From assembly GCA_946800325.1 (NCBI GenBank), contig OX326958.1, positions 2,366,001 through 2,430,000 on the forward strand: a DNA stretch of 64,000 nucleotides, in the 5' to 3' direction. The DNA is from Luzula sylvatica (taxonomy: Eukaryota > Streptophyta > Magnoliopsida > Poales > Juncaceae). Under the pieces are notes generated by a model. It was not told the origin of the DNA. It saw nothing but the letters and a program-made list of their open reading frames with translations, and did not search any database. Below are positions 46,680-56,649 of the stretch, piece by piece (within the stretch, counting starts at the first letter, position 1; each line of letters begins with the position of its first letter). A program made the position numbers and the translations under genes.

Positions 46680-47287
46680 GTGTGGGTTTCTACCTGTCAT
46701 TGCGGTATTATTTTTTATCTTTTTATTTTAAAAAAATTGAACAATAAAGACTGGATTTTAATTGTTGTTGTGTGAGTTTATTTTATTTTTTTGTTTAATT
46801 TTGTTATTTTTTTTCTTTTTAATGATTTGGCAAAAAGATACTTATTATTAGTATATTTTGCCTGTATTTGAAAATGACAAAAATGCCACTAAATAGTAAA
46901 TTCCTGTATTTTAAGAATTATGTGGAACTTTATTTCAAGAAGTTAGTATTTAATAGTAGTTGAAGTTCCAGATTAAAGGTAAAGGATAAGTCCACTAAAC
47001 CCACTAATCTAATCTTTGCCAAAAAAATAAAATAAGAGAATTGAAAGGGATAAGATTTGGATAAACAAAAAATAATAGAGCAAAGTTGTCATGACTCATG
47101 ATTGACGATAACTTTTTTTCTAACTAACCCCTCATTTTCCGACCGTGATATTCTTTACTTAATCATTTATATAAAAATGCATATTGATTATTGATTCATT
47201 AATGCACAATAATAAGTATTGTTTAATTAATTTTATAGTGATGTATTAATTATTTACAAGTACGCATAATGTAAATAATGTATTAGT
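46680..47287. repeat. Dispersed direct duplication, copy B
   Basis: Counterpart of 44706-45312 in the same orientation. It has an extra stretch of about 40 bp near 46825-46865 (gatttggcaaaaagatactt). The retroelement-like block and the hAT-like element separate the two copies. Confidence 0.88.
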
Positions 47288-47691
47288 TATTCTTTTAGTT
47301 GTCTCAAATAAGAAGATCATGGGTGCTATAATTACCGAATTAAAACCCAAACTTCATCCCGATAAAATTTTTATAGTAAAGATTATGTGGATCCACACTT
47401 ATTTTATACTATGAATATTTTGGTAAGCTTAATTGGTTGAAATAGTCAAATATACGTAATGTCATACTAATTCATATAATGCGGGTATGTGCGTGATCAA
47501 ATACAAATTTATGGATTTGTGTCAAATACAAATTTATGTATTTGTATTAAATTTGTGATCAGTTTATGTAACCATATTATTACTCTTACGGATTCCTCTC
47601 AAAATAAATAAATAAATATAAAGTTTGAACTCACACAAGTAAGATATCTAATATTAGTATATTAGAGTTAGTAAAAATATTAGAGTTAGTT
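47288..47691. other. Intergenic sequence with a repeated target block
   Basis: No gene seen. The last 70 bp (tttgaactcacacaagtaag ... attagagttagt) recur, with changes, at about 57613-57672, on the other side of the 10-kb nested insertion. Confidence 0.7.
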
Positions 47692-47954
47692 TTTTTTTTT
47701 TTTGAAAAACTAAAGAGGCGAAGCCTCTTTTAATATATTAAAGCAAAGTTTAATACATTGGTGCGATTTTACATGATAAATGTAAAAAAGTAGTTTCGCA
47801 AAAATAAATTATAATTGCAAAAGTAAGATACATGCCGAGAGATGATGCTTTCGGCCATCCTTAGACGAACGCAACCTCCCTCTGCCCTTGGTTTGCCACG
47901 CGAGCTCGGATTGTCATCGAAGCCGTCACCGTCGCTGTCGCGGCCCGTCGCTCT

Positions 47955-48090
47955 CGGACTCGCCCCCAGACTCGCCCCAGACTCGGCCGTCGCTCTCGGC
48001 CTCGCCCCAGACTCGCCCCAGACTCGTCCCAGACTCGCCCCAGACTCGTCCCAGACTCGCCCCAGACTCGGCACCAGCCTCGCGATTTTT
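47955..48090. repeat. CCCCAGACTCG minisatellite
   Basis: About ten copies of an 11-12 bp unit (ccccagactcg / tcccagactcg). It creates overlapping open frames on both strands that I do not accept as genes. Confidence 0.88.
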
Positions 48091-48184
48091 CGATTTCCCT
48101 TTTTCCCTTCCCGCTTTTTCCTTTCATCGCCCTTTTGCCTCCACCCCAAAATCGGCCCGAGTTTTTGCTCTTCGAGGAGCTCCA

Positions 48185-48480
48185 AAATCGTCCCGATGGC
48201 GTCCTCGAACCAGCGTCCTCGAACCAGCGTCTGGCGAAGTAGATCGAATCAGCCTCGAACCAGCGCCTGAACCAGCCTGATTCAGCCCCTTCTTGTCCCT
48301 GAACCAGCCCCGAACCAGCGCCTGAACCAGCCTCAGCAGCATGACAGTAAGCCGCCGCAGCAGAAAGATTCAGCCCCTTTCTGCCCCTGATTCAGCAGCC
48401 TGATTCAGCCCCTTCTTGCCCCTTCTTCTTGCCCCTTCTCCTTGCCCCTTCTTGCGCCTTCTCCTTGCCCCTTCGTATCC
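48185..48480. repeat. Pro/Ser-codon-like CCAGC and CCCCTT repeats
   Basis: Short, degenerate repeats of gaaccagc, gattcagcccctt and ttgccccttct. Low complexity, part of the outer GC-rich retroposon. Confidence 0.7.
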
Positions 48481-48514
48481 GCAGGGCCGGTCTAGCGAAG
48501 AATTATCCCCAAGC

Positions 48515-48519
48515 GAAAG
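48515..48519 (+). repeat. Target-site duplication GAAAG (left)
   Basis: The five bases directly before the LTR (TGTTGGTT) equal the five after the other LTR (56643-56647). Confidence 0.93.
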
Positions 48520-49927
48520 TGTTGGTTAATTCTAACCTAGAGGGGGGGTAAATTCGGCAATCTAACTTATACTTAGTTTAGATTTAAACCTAATTTACGG
48601 TGCGGAATAAATAATAATTTGGATGATAAAGATGATACCGTACAAACACTTTGACACAAGATGTTTGTTTACGAAGTTCGGTAGGTGGTTGCTTTGTAGC
48701 TTTAACTCACCCTTTACTCGCTTAATTGACCGACTCAATTATTCGCGAGTACCTACGTCTCCGGGAATGCCTTGAGCCTCTTTTTGGCCTTCGATTGAAT
48801 TCCAACTCAACTCGATTACAAGGATTTGCCTAGATCGATTTACACGCTTCTATCGATCTATAGCTTAGGCTCTTTACAATTTGTTGCACTAGCCTATTAC
48901 ACTTTTTCACTAATCGAGCTACAACGTGATCGGTCACGTGAGTGGGATACGATTAGTGGAGAATATCGAAAGTAGATCAACGATCTAAAGAGGTTTCTCA
49001 AGCTATCAATGGATATAGATAATCACAGCTTAGGGTTTCTCTCTTTTTAGGTTTGAAAGTTTGAAAATGAGGAAGTGAGAGAGAGAGACCCATGAAGGAT
49101 TCTATTTATACTCTCTATAGAAATCCTTCAGAAAACTTGCAGTGCGTTCGAACGCATACAGTCCGTTCAGAACGCACTTGAAGTTTGCACTAGCCGTTTC
49201 AAAATAACGTGCAAGTACATCTTGGGTCCGTTCAAACGGACAATGTCCGTTCGTAACGGACTCAATTATACATAGCATTTTGCGTTCACAGGAACACGAG
49301 TCCGTTCAACGCACTGAAAAGTGGGTGAACGGATTCCAGGTTGTCCGTTCGAACGCACATGTGTGTTCGTTCGAACGCACATATCCCTGTGACATATTTC
49401 CGTTCACAGGAAAGATTGTCCGTTCAACGCACTCAGAAGGTGAGTGAATGGATTCTAATTGTCCGTTCGAACGGACATGATTGTTCGTTCGAACGCACAC
49501 ATCCCTGTGACACGTTTGGTTCTAATCAAGCTTTAAAGTTTTGATATTTAGCAAGTCCGTTCTGAACGGACTTTGAGTTCGTTCAGAACACACTTCCTGC
49601 TTGACTGAACTCTTTGTTATTTTGAACATGATTTTACTTGAGTTCTACTAGGTTTGTACCTATGGTTTATTTGTGGCGTATCCCACTCACGGAAGGCTTC
49701 AACATCTTGAGTCTTGATGTATTCCAATGGCCTTCCTTGTGTTCTTCTTTTCTTGTTTATCTTGAGACTTCATGTCCTGATTCTTGATGTAATCCAATGA
49801 ACTCCTCCTTCACAAGTCCTCCTTCATCTTCGTATCGTACCTATGTTATCCTGCACTTTTCTGGATGTATACATTAGTACTGACAGTGTTTTGAAATAAT
49901 CAAACTACCAGAAAATTTGAACCAACA
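48520..49927 (-). mobile_element. 3' LTR (element sense), 1408 bp
   Basis: Ends TGTTGGTT and AACCAACA. It contains about 14 short GTTCGAAC-type dyads between 49140 and 49600 and an internal tandem duplication of about 115-120 bp (49277-49395 and 49399-49508). Confidence 0.95.
49140..49600. repeat. Cluster of CGTTCGAACG palindromes in the LTR
   Basis: Repeated imperfect dyads of 14-18 bp, e.g. TGCGTTCGAACGCA, GTCCGTTCAAACGGAC, GTCCGTTCGAACGGAC, AGTCCGTTCTGAACGGACT. Arms are of two kinds, GTCCGTT and GTGCGTT, and the centre varies (CG, CA, TGA, GTA). The same cluster lies in the other LTR (55855-56310). Confidence 0.9.
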
Positions 49928-49940
49928 AACTCCTCCTTTT
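49928..49940 (-). other. Polypurine tract
   Basis: AAAAGGAGGAGTT on the minus strand lies directly before the TGTTGGTT start of the 3' LTR, the place where plus-strand DNA synthesis is primed. Confidence 0.88.
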
Positions 49941-50453
49941 GATTAATTTCAAAACACTGTCGGTTCGGAGAGTTTCATCATTTAGTTGAGAACTTTCCGT
50001 ACGATCGTTTCTCCCCCATTTTGAAAGAGATCAAAAGGGCCAAGGAGACTTCAACAACGGAAGGCTCCCCCTAAATGCGAGCTCCCCCTTAAAGAATGAA
50101 TTGATGAATGTATGAGCTCGTAAATATGATCAAATTCTTTTGTTTTGGAATGATCACAATCTTTTCAAAATTTAGCAGATTTTTAAGAAAATATAACAGT
50201 TTTTGTGTGTGCGTTCTGAACGGAAAGAGTGGTGCGTTCGAACGCACTTGCCTCTGGACTGATAGGTTATATAGAAAGAAAATCCAAAATAGATGCAACA
50301 GTTTAAACTGACACTAAATCAAATCTACTCAGTTCAAGGCATGACACATGCCGATACAAACACACACCCAACAATAAACAAGTCAAATTGTTCACAAACA
50401 AGAATCATGACATAACACACACAACACATTTAAACTTTTAACATCTCCGGCGA

Positions 50454-51950
50454 TCACATCTCATTGGGGCCGGTGTAAGGGTTCTGTTCGGGTTGGGCGC
50501 TCGGATCAGTTGCGAAGAAGGCGTCGGTATTGAATTGTCCCGAGTTGGAGTCCGACGGATGCTCGGTGGTCTGATGAGGAGAGGTACGCGGGACTCGGTC
50601 TTGGGGTGCCGTGTACGGCCCGAAGCGATTTCCAAGGTGAACATAGAGATCGGAAAAGTGACGACCCACATTCTCGATCATCCTGGTCTCGGAAGCATGC
50701 AGGTCCTCACGAAATGCGTCTCGCATTATTCGTCCATGTTTTTCAACCCGCTCATCCATCTCCTCGAATAACGCCTTCATATAAGCAAACCTCCTTTCGT
50801 CGTGTTCTGAAGGGGCGTTCGAGCTTTCTGCACGCTCCTTCTTCTTACGTTTTCTATCCGGGGCTTCACCGCTTAGGTCAGTATCGGCGGGGTCGGCATT
50901 TTCCTCTTCCTCGGTTTGGGTGTCACCCTCCAGCCACCGAGTAGGATTGCGAGGAAGGTGGAATGCTTCCGCATCTTTGGAGGGACTGATAACCCAGCCA
51001 TGTACATTCGATGAATACCGATATCCAAGACGTTGGAGGTTTGCTTTAGATGCGAGATTTGTTGCCTGTTCCGATCGGAAGTCCCAATCGTTCTCCGGGA
51101 TTGAAACTCCTTGGAGTTCCAACATCCGGGCAATCAACGTTCCGTAAGGTAACGAGGCATTTCTTTGGCTCAGGACGCTTTCCATATGACTTAGTATGAG
51201 ATAAGGCACATGGACGGGTAGTTCATCATTGTACCACATACGATACAATAGCATAATATTTCTATTTTCTAAATTTGCCTTCAATTTTGCGACAGGAGTA
51301 AGAATATTATTACCGATTTCCCAAACGAATCTCTCAGGAGCTGCCAAGTGCGATGCCGATTCTTGTGACTGGTATCGATTTGTAACCACCTTCTTCATTG
51401 GTTCGATAATGGCGGCTTCGAGTCTTCCCTTGCGTGCGTTGTAGATCTTCTCTCCATCATCCTTGAGACCCAACAACTCGCACAGATTTTCAACCGAGAT
51501 CTCAACTTGTTCACCGAGGATATAGGAGGTTATCTTCTCTAGAGCATGGTTGAATACGGCGTTGGCATAGAACAATCGAGTGATGACTTCGTAGAACGGC
51601 TCTTTAAGACACGCAAGATTTGTGAATCCCCATCTTCTCTCGATTGCCTCGATCTTGTCGAAAAGATGAGGAATATTTGGTGGAAACTCGTAGTAGTAGC
51701 ATTTCGCGATGGATTTCCTTGCCACCACGTCGTTGAAGAGAGTTCCGGCCTCCGGATTTCGAAAGAGATGTTCATTGTTTATATTTTTGAAATCGTAGTC
51801 TGCTTTCAAGATTTCTTGCCTCCTAGGCTTCTTAGCCGCCTTCTTCTGTGGAGGTGGAGCTCTTGACCTTGGTTGAGTGTTGGAGCTCTCCCCTTCCTTC
51901 TTCTTTCCCTTCGAATCCCCCCTAGCAAGCAAGATCTTAGCTGCATTCAT
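50454..51950 (-). CDS. Second protein of the LTR element, Transposase_32-like (plant transposon protein)
   Basis: Intact 498-residue frame inside the LTR element, same strand as gag. The N-terminus is basic (KKAAKKPRRQ). The central part (about residues 60-310) contains FYANAVFNHALEKI, GEQVEISVENLCELLGL and NDELPVHVPYLILSHM. It resembles the plant-specific Transposase_32 domain (PF20167) seen in many retroelement-carried proteins of unknown job. The C-terminal part is acidic, then charged and coiled-coil-like, and ends in a Pro/Gln/Ser-rich tail. No DDE, RT or RNase H motif is visible. It sits where pol would be expected, after a noncoding palindrome-rich spacer of about 0.9 kb. Start at 51950 (MNAAKILLARGDSKG). 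The function is unknown. Confidence 0.8.
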   Translation of the reverse strand: MNAAKILLARGDSKGKKKEGESSNTQPRSRAPPPQKKAAKKPRRQEILKADYDFKNINNEHLFRNPEAGTLFNDVVARKSIAKCYYYEFPPNIPHLFDKIEAIERRWGFTNLACLKEPFYEVITRLFYANAVFNHALEKITSYILGEQVEISVENLCELLGLKDDGEKIYNARKGRLEAAIIEPMKKVVTNRYQSQESASHLAAPERFVWEIGNNILTPVAKLKANLENRNIMLLYRMWYNDELPVHVPYLILSHMESVLSQRNASLPYGTLIARMLELQGVSIPENDWDFRSEQATNLASKANLQRLGYRYSSNVHGWVISPSKDAEAFHLPRNPTRWLEGDTQTEEEENADPADTDLSGEAPDRKRKKKERAESSNAPSEHDERRFAYMKALFEEMDERVEKHGRIMRDAFREDLHASETRMIENVGRHFSDLYVHLGNRFGPYTAPQDRVPRTSPHQTTEHPSDSNSGQFNTDAFFATDPSAQPEQNPYTGPNEM

Positions 51951-52833
51951 GGTGATGATTCTTTATGGAGAAGGAGAGTAGGGATTTTGGTGAGAGATAG
52001 AGTTAGAAAATAGGTTTTTAGGAAGAGAATGAAGAAGAGATTGAGTTAAGATGAGATCGTGTCCCTTCAAGTCTTTTCGTACGAAGATCTGAACCATCGT
52101 GTCCATTGATTAAGGTCGGTTGCATGTTGATGGGCAGACAATACGATAAGTCCGTTCGAACGGACTAATAAGTGCGTTGGAATGCACTCATGTCTGAGAA
52201 AAGGCGCTATTTTGGGATTTTAAGTTGTATCTGGGAAGTTGTTAAGTCCGTTCTAACGGACTCCTATGTGAGTTCGAACGCACACACAACTGAGAAGAGG
52301 CGCCAGAATATGAAACGGCGCGAGTGTAAGGGTTTGAAGTAGGTTCGCTGAATGAGGCATGTGCGTTCGAACGCATTAGTTTGTTCGTTCGAACGCACTG
52401 AACACTGTTGATACTAAGAGTCGGCGCCAAAGTATGATCCGGCGCCATAATCCTATAATTCATTTTTCCGTTCGGAACGCATTCAGTTGTACGTTCGAAC
52501 GCACTTAATCCTGGTAGGAAAATTTGATGGCGCCATAATTTAACAGTGACTTTGGATCTTATAGTTCAGTTGTTCGTTCCGAACGCACCTGTTTTTCGTT
52601 CGAACGGACTGGTTCCTGAGATGTGATCACTGGACTGAAATCGTGATTTATTTACAGAGACAAGTGTTCTAATGTATTCCTCTATTAACACATGTGATGT
52701 AGCTACATGAGACTCGACTAACTCGGCTAGAATTTAATTAAGCCTATTTCTTATACTCCCCTTACATATTTGGCTTAGGGTGTGGAATACTAAGGAGTAT
52801 AGTGTTTCAAGTTAGGGCTTAAGCCCTAGGAGG
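51951..52833 (-). other. Palindrome-rich noncoding spacer between the two element genes
   Basis: About 0.9 kb. From 52148 to 52610 it carries about ten dyads such as AGTCCGTTCGAACGGACT, AGTCCGTTCTAACGGACT and TGCGTTCGAACGCA, interspersed with ggcgcc (ggcgccagaatatg, cggcgccataat). Two more dyads lie at 50212-50250 downstream of the second gene. No open frame is convincing. It may hold the promoter and leader of the second gene. Confidence 0.75.
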
Positions 52834-55167
52834 TCATATACCGAGAGACGTAGAGGGACCCATCGAGCGACGATCTTTACGCATCCATATTGAGTTTGAC
52901 GTTAATTTTGGATTGCGAAGATCACAACCGTTTGAGATATGACCAATTTTGCAACAATAGTTACACAATGCTACGGTGGGCTTATTTGTGGATATGGAAC
53001 TTTTCACAAAATAATTAGAGAGATGATTTGGTTTACTTTTCTGAGAAGTTATCGATTTTGGCATATGATGAATGTTGTTGGATTGAAATTTGCTTGGTTT
53101 AAGTCGATTTTGTTGAAATTGTTTTTGTGTGTTTGTGTAATGTTTGGGAGACCCTTTTTGATATGAAGCGTCGGTGTAGTTGGTCACTTCGTAGAAATAC
53201 CCATTTGGTCCCCTTTTGAATAAACAATCGGTTCTTCCCAAATTGTTATGTCTAGGTGGTGAATTTTGTGTGAAATGATTGTTCCTATAATTATGATTAA
53301 CACGTTTAGCTTGTTCTGTTTTCACATTTTTACCTTTGTTGTAGTCACGATACATGAAAGCATTTCCGTGACTATCCATTTTATTGTTCTCCCATTTGGA
53401 TTTTTGATTTTTAGATATGGAAAAATCGGGTTTATTACCGTTATTTTTCTTGTATCCTAAACCGGATTTGTCATTGGGCTTTTGTCCCATTAATGACGAT
53501 TTCAAGATATCATCCAATGAAGGAGGACTTAATGCACTGGTGGCACAAGCCTTCTTCAAAGACTCATTTTCAACTTTACAATTTTGAAGTTCGACTTTTA
53601 AATGAGACATCTCACCTTTAAGGGTTTGACACTCACATTTTGAAAACCATTTAAATTCTTTTAGTTGAGATTTATATGCCAAAATAGATAGTTCGAGAGA
53701 AGCTACCTTATCCTTGAGAGTTTGTGTTGAGCTCTCAAGTTTACTCTCTATTTGTTGAAAGTTTCCTTCATCTTTTAGAAACTCGTCACACAACTCGAGT
53801 TCTAATTTGAATGCAGGAGAAAACTCAGGATGATGTAATGATTCTACGTTAGTTATAGAGTTAATACGTACCTCATGACCTTGGTCATGTGTTGAGCTTG
53901 GAGTAGATGGTTCTTCGTCTATACGTGTGGGAGTGCGAGGTGTAGTGGTTAACCCTCGTTCAATTCGAAGAGATCTGATTGCCGCTTCCACTGCGCTCAT
54001 TTGTGGAGAATCGATCCTTACCATAAGTGCAAGGTTTGCGGGGTGTCGGTTTGATGGACCATCCGATTCAGATGATGTGCTTGATCCATCCGTTTCTCCC
54101 CACCTGGAATTTACATGAGCTTTATATGCCTTTTTCTTTTTATGATCTTTACCTTTGTATTTGTGGCGATCATCTCGGCCCTTGTCCTCATATCTTCTTT
54201 CATATCGAGGTTCTCGTCTATCTCGATCCTTGTGATCGTCATCCTTTTTATTCCACCGAGAATTTTCAGGATGGAGCGTCCAACACGACTCCATCATATG
54301 TCCAAACTTCTTACACCAAAAGCAATGAGGTTTCAGTCCCTTTTGTTTTCGATTCTCATTAAATCGCTTTTCATCCCTTTGCCATTCTAGGAGTCGCAAA
54401 GTGAGGTCGTCCATCTCATTGTCCTCGTTGCTTGCATTCACGGCGGGCAAGGCTATGGCTTTAGATCGAGGAGTTGTCGTGAAGATTCCTTGTTCTTCAT
54501 CGAGTTGCTTGAGTCGAATCTCGAAGTTCCGGAATTGACTTACCAATTCTTCGGGAGTGAGATCTTGTGATGCGACCGCCGTACCTAAAGCTACACGTAA
54601 AGATTCCCAACTCCGGGGCATGGCTTGAAGTAATCTAGCAATAATTCTATCATCGGTAAGAGGTACATGTTGGGTGGCATATCGGGTTTTTAATACATTG
54701 ATTTTTGCCCATATTTTATCAACGGACTCTCCCTCAATCATTCGGAGATTGTTGAATTCTTGTTCAAGTCCGATGATATTAGTTCTTCTCATTTGAGATG
54801 TACCCTCGTATCTCTCATTGAGCATACGCCACATTTCAAATGAGTTTTCACAATGATCAACTAGCGATCCGATAGAACTAATTACGTTGTTTAGTATTAA
54901 GTTTTGAGCGTAAATGTCATTAGTTCTATCTTCCCTAGTTTGATCGGGGTAGGTTACATTTCCGTCCTTGTCAACCTCTTGGGCCAAGACAAAGCCTTGT
55001 AACACTACCTTGTCAAGTCCTTGGAGAGCGAATGCATTTAGCATGCATTTCTTCCAAGAACTCCAATTGATTCCATCTAATTCACGTGAGTTTGATATAT
55101 TTGATTTGGGTACGGTGTTTATCGGATTTATCGATGAGTTTCGTACAATAGGATTAATTTCGGTCAT
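52834..55167 (-). CDS. Ty1/copia-type gag protein, pol missing
   Basis: 777-residue protein forming the retroelement particle. The N-terminal half shows the UBN2-type gag fold (ELDGINWSSWKKCMLNAF ... WRMLNERYEG ... DRIIARLLQAMPRSW ... FRNFEIRLKQLDEEQ). A zinc knuckle CFWCKKFGHMMESC lies near residue 285 and a second, CNYCCKIGHISNGC, near residue 735. Between them is a charged, coiled-coil-like stretch. In complete copia polyproteins the protease follows a late knuckle like the second one. Here the frame stops about 30 residues after it, so the protein ends exactly where pol should begin. Start ATG at 55167, 54 bases from the primer-binding site. Confidence 0.92.
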   Translation of the reverse strand: MTEINPIVRNSSINPINTVPKSNISNSRELDGINWSSWKKCMLNAFALQGLDKVVLQGFVLAQEVDKDGNVTYPDQTREDRTNDIYAQNLILNNVISSIGSLVDHCENSFEMWRMLNERYEGTSQMRRTNIIGLEQEFNNLRMIEGESVDKIWAKINVLKTRYATQHVPLTDDRIIARLLQAMPRSWESLRVALGTAVASQDLTPEELVSQFRNFEIRLKQLDEEQGIFTTTPRSKAIALPAVNASNEDNEMDDLTLRLLEWQRDEKRFNENRKQKGLKPHCFWCKKFGHMMESCWTLHPENSRWNKKDDDHKDRDRREPRYERRYEDKGRDDRHKYKGKDHKKKKAYKAHVNSRWGETDGSSTSSESDGPSNRHPANLALMVRIDSPQMSAVEAAIRSLRIERGLTTTPRTPTRIDEEPSTPSSTHDQGHEVRINSITNVESLHHPEFSPAFKLELELCDEFLKDEGNFQQIESKLESSTQTLKDKVASLELSILAYKSQLKEFKWFSKCECQTLKGEMSHLKVELQNCKVENESLKKACATSALSPPSLDDILKSSLMGQKPNDKSGLGYKKNNGNKPDFSISKNQKSKWENNKMDSHGNAFMYRDYNKGKNVKTEQAKRVNHNYRNNHFTQNSPPRHNNLGRTDCLFKRGPNGYFYEVTNYTDASYQKGSPKHYTNTQKQFQQNRLKPSKFQSNNIHHMPKSITSQKSKPNHLSNYFVKSSISTNKPTVALCNYCCKIGHISNGCDLRNPKLTSNSIWMRKDRRSMGPSTSLGI

Positions 55168-55220
55168 TTGATCGTTAAGTACAAGTTATCCCTAATACTC
55201 AAAGAGATGGTTAGTACCTT

Positions 55221-55232
55221 GCTCTGATACCA
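55221..55232 (-). other. Primer-binding site complementary to initiator tRNA-Met
   Basis: TGGTATCAGAGC on the minus strand, two bases after the CA end of the 5' LTR. It is the standard plant copia PBS and fixes the element's orientation. Confidence 0.95.
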
Positions 55233-55234
55233 AT

Positions 55235-56642
55235 TGTTGGTTAATTCTAACCTAGAGGGGGGGTAAATTCGGCAATCTAACTTATACTTAGTTTAGATTT
55301 AAACCTAATTTACGGTGCGGAATAAATAATAATTTGGATGATAAAGATGATACCGTACAAACACTTTGACACAAGATGTTTGTTTACGAAGTTCGGTAAG
55401 TGGTTGCTTTGTAGCTTTAACTCACCCTTTACTCGCTTAATTGACCGACTCAATTATTCGCGAGTACCTACGTCTCCGGGAATGCCTTGAGCCTCTTTTT
55501 GGCCTTCGATTGAATTCCAACTCAACTCGATTACAAGGATTTGCCTAGATCGATTTACACGCTTCTATCGATCTATAGCTTAGGCTCTTTACAATTTGTT
55601 GCACTAGCCTATTACACTTTTTCACTAATCGAGCTACAACGTGATCGGTCACGTGAGTGGGATACGATTAGTGGAGAATATCGAAAGTAGATCAACGATC
55701 TAAAGAAGTTTCTCAAGCTATCAATGGATATAGATAATCACAGCTTAGGGTTTCTCTCTTTTTAGGTTTGAAAGTTTGAAAATGAGGAAGTGAGAGAGAG
55801 AGACCCATGAAGGATTCTATTTATACTCTCTATAGAAATCCTTCAGAAAACTTGCAGTGCGTTCGAACGCATACAGTCCGTTCAGAACGCACTTGAAGTT
55901 TGCACTAGCCGTTTCAAAATAACGTGCAAGTACATCTTGGGTCCGTTCAAACGGACAATGTCCGTTCGTAACGGACTCAATTATACATAGCATTTTGCGT
56001 TCACAGGAACACGAGTCCGTTCAACGCACTGAAAAGTGGGTGAACGGATTCCAGGTTGTCCGTTCGAACGCACATGTGTGTTCGTTCGAACGCACATATC
56101 CCTGTGACATATTTTCGTTCACAGGAAAGATTGTCCGTTCAACGCACTCAGAAGGTGAGTGAACGGATTCTAATTGTCCGTTCGAACGGACATGATTGTT
56201 CGTTCGAACGCACACATCCCTGTGACACGTTTGGTTCTAATCAAGCTTTAAAGTTTTGATATTTAGCAAGTCCGTTCTGAACGGACTTTGAGTTCGTTCA
56301 GAACGCACTTCCTGCTTGACTGAACTCTTTGTTATTTTGAACATGATTTTACTTGAGTTCTACTAGGTTTGTACCTATGGTTTATTTGTGGCGTATCCCA
56401 CTCACGGAAGGCTTCAACATCTTGAGTCTTGATGTATTCCAATGGCCTTCCTTGTGTTCTTCTTTTCTTGTTTATCTTGAGACTTCATGTCCTGATTCTT
56501 GATGTAATCCAATGAACTCCTCCTTCACAAGTCCTCCTTCATCTTCGTATCGTACCTATGTTATCCTGCACTTTTCTGGATGTATACATTAGTACTGACA
56601 GTGTTTTGAAATAATCAAACTACCAGGAAATTTGAACCAACA
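55235..56642 (-). mobile_element. 5' LTR (element sense), 1408 bp
   Basis: Same length as the left LTR, differing by eye at six transitions. It carries the same palindrome cluster (55855-56310) and the same 115-120-bp internal duplication. Confidence 0.95.
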
Positions 56643-56647
56643 GAAAG
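56643..56647 (+). repeat. Target-site duplication GAAAG (right)
   Basis: Directly follows AACCAACA and equals 48515-48519. Confidence 0.93.
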
Positions 56648-56649
56648 TT

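Larger units (their letters stand above)
48520..56642 (-). mobile_element. 8.1-kb non-autonomous Ty1/copia-derived LTR retrotransposon
   Basis: Two 1408-bp LTRs (48520-49927 and 55235-56642) begin TGTTGGTT and end AACCAACA, with a 5-bp duplication GAAAG outside. Orientation is minus: the PBS lies at 55221-55232 and the PPT at 49928-49940. The interior encodes a copia-type gag (52834-55167) and a second protein (50454-51950). I find no protease, integrase, reverse transcriptase or RNase H motifs, so it must be moved in trans. By eye the LTRs differ at six positions, all transitions (about 0.4%), so the insertion is recent. About 0.7 kb between the two genes, plus both LTRs, is full of GTTCGAAC-centred palindromes. 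Confidence 0.95.

Noticed and set aside
47769..48342. Overlapping 130-142-codon frames on both strands
   Set aside because: Created by CCCCAGACTCG and CCAGC repeats with high GC. No domain and no codon preference.
49306..49544. Small frames rich in Phe-Glu-Arg-Thr-His (also 56021-56259)
   Set aside because: Translations of the CGTTCGAACG palindromes inside the LTRs, present on both strands.
50606..51866. Several plus-strand frames of 70-112 codons
   Set aside because: Antisense to the intact 498-aa Transposase_32-like ORF.
49140..52620. CRISPR-like array
   Set aside because: Plant DNA, irregular spacing, variable repeat length and no uniform spacers. The dyads belong to an LTR element.
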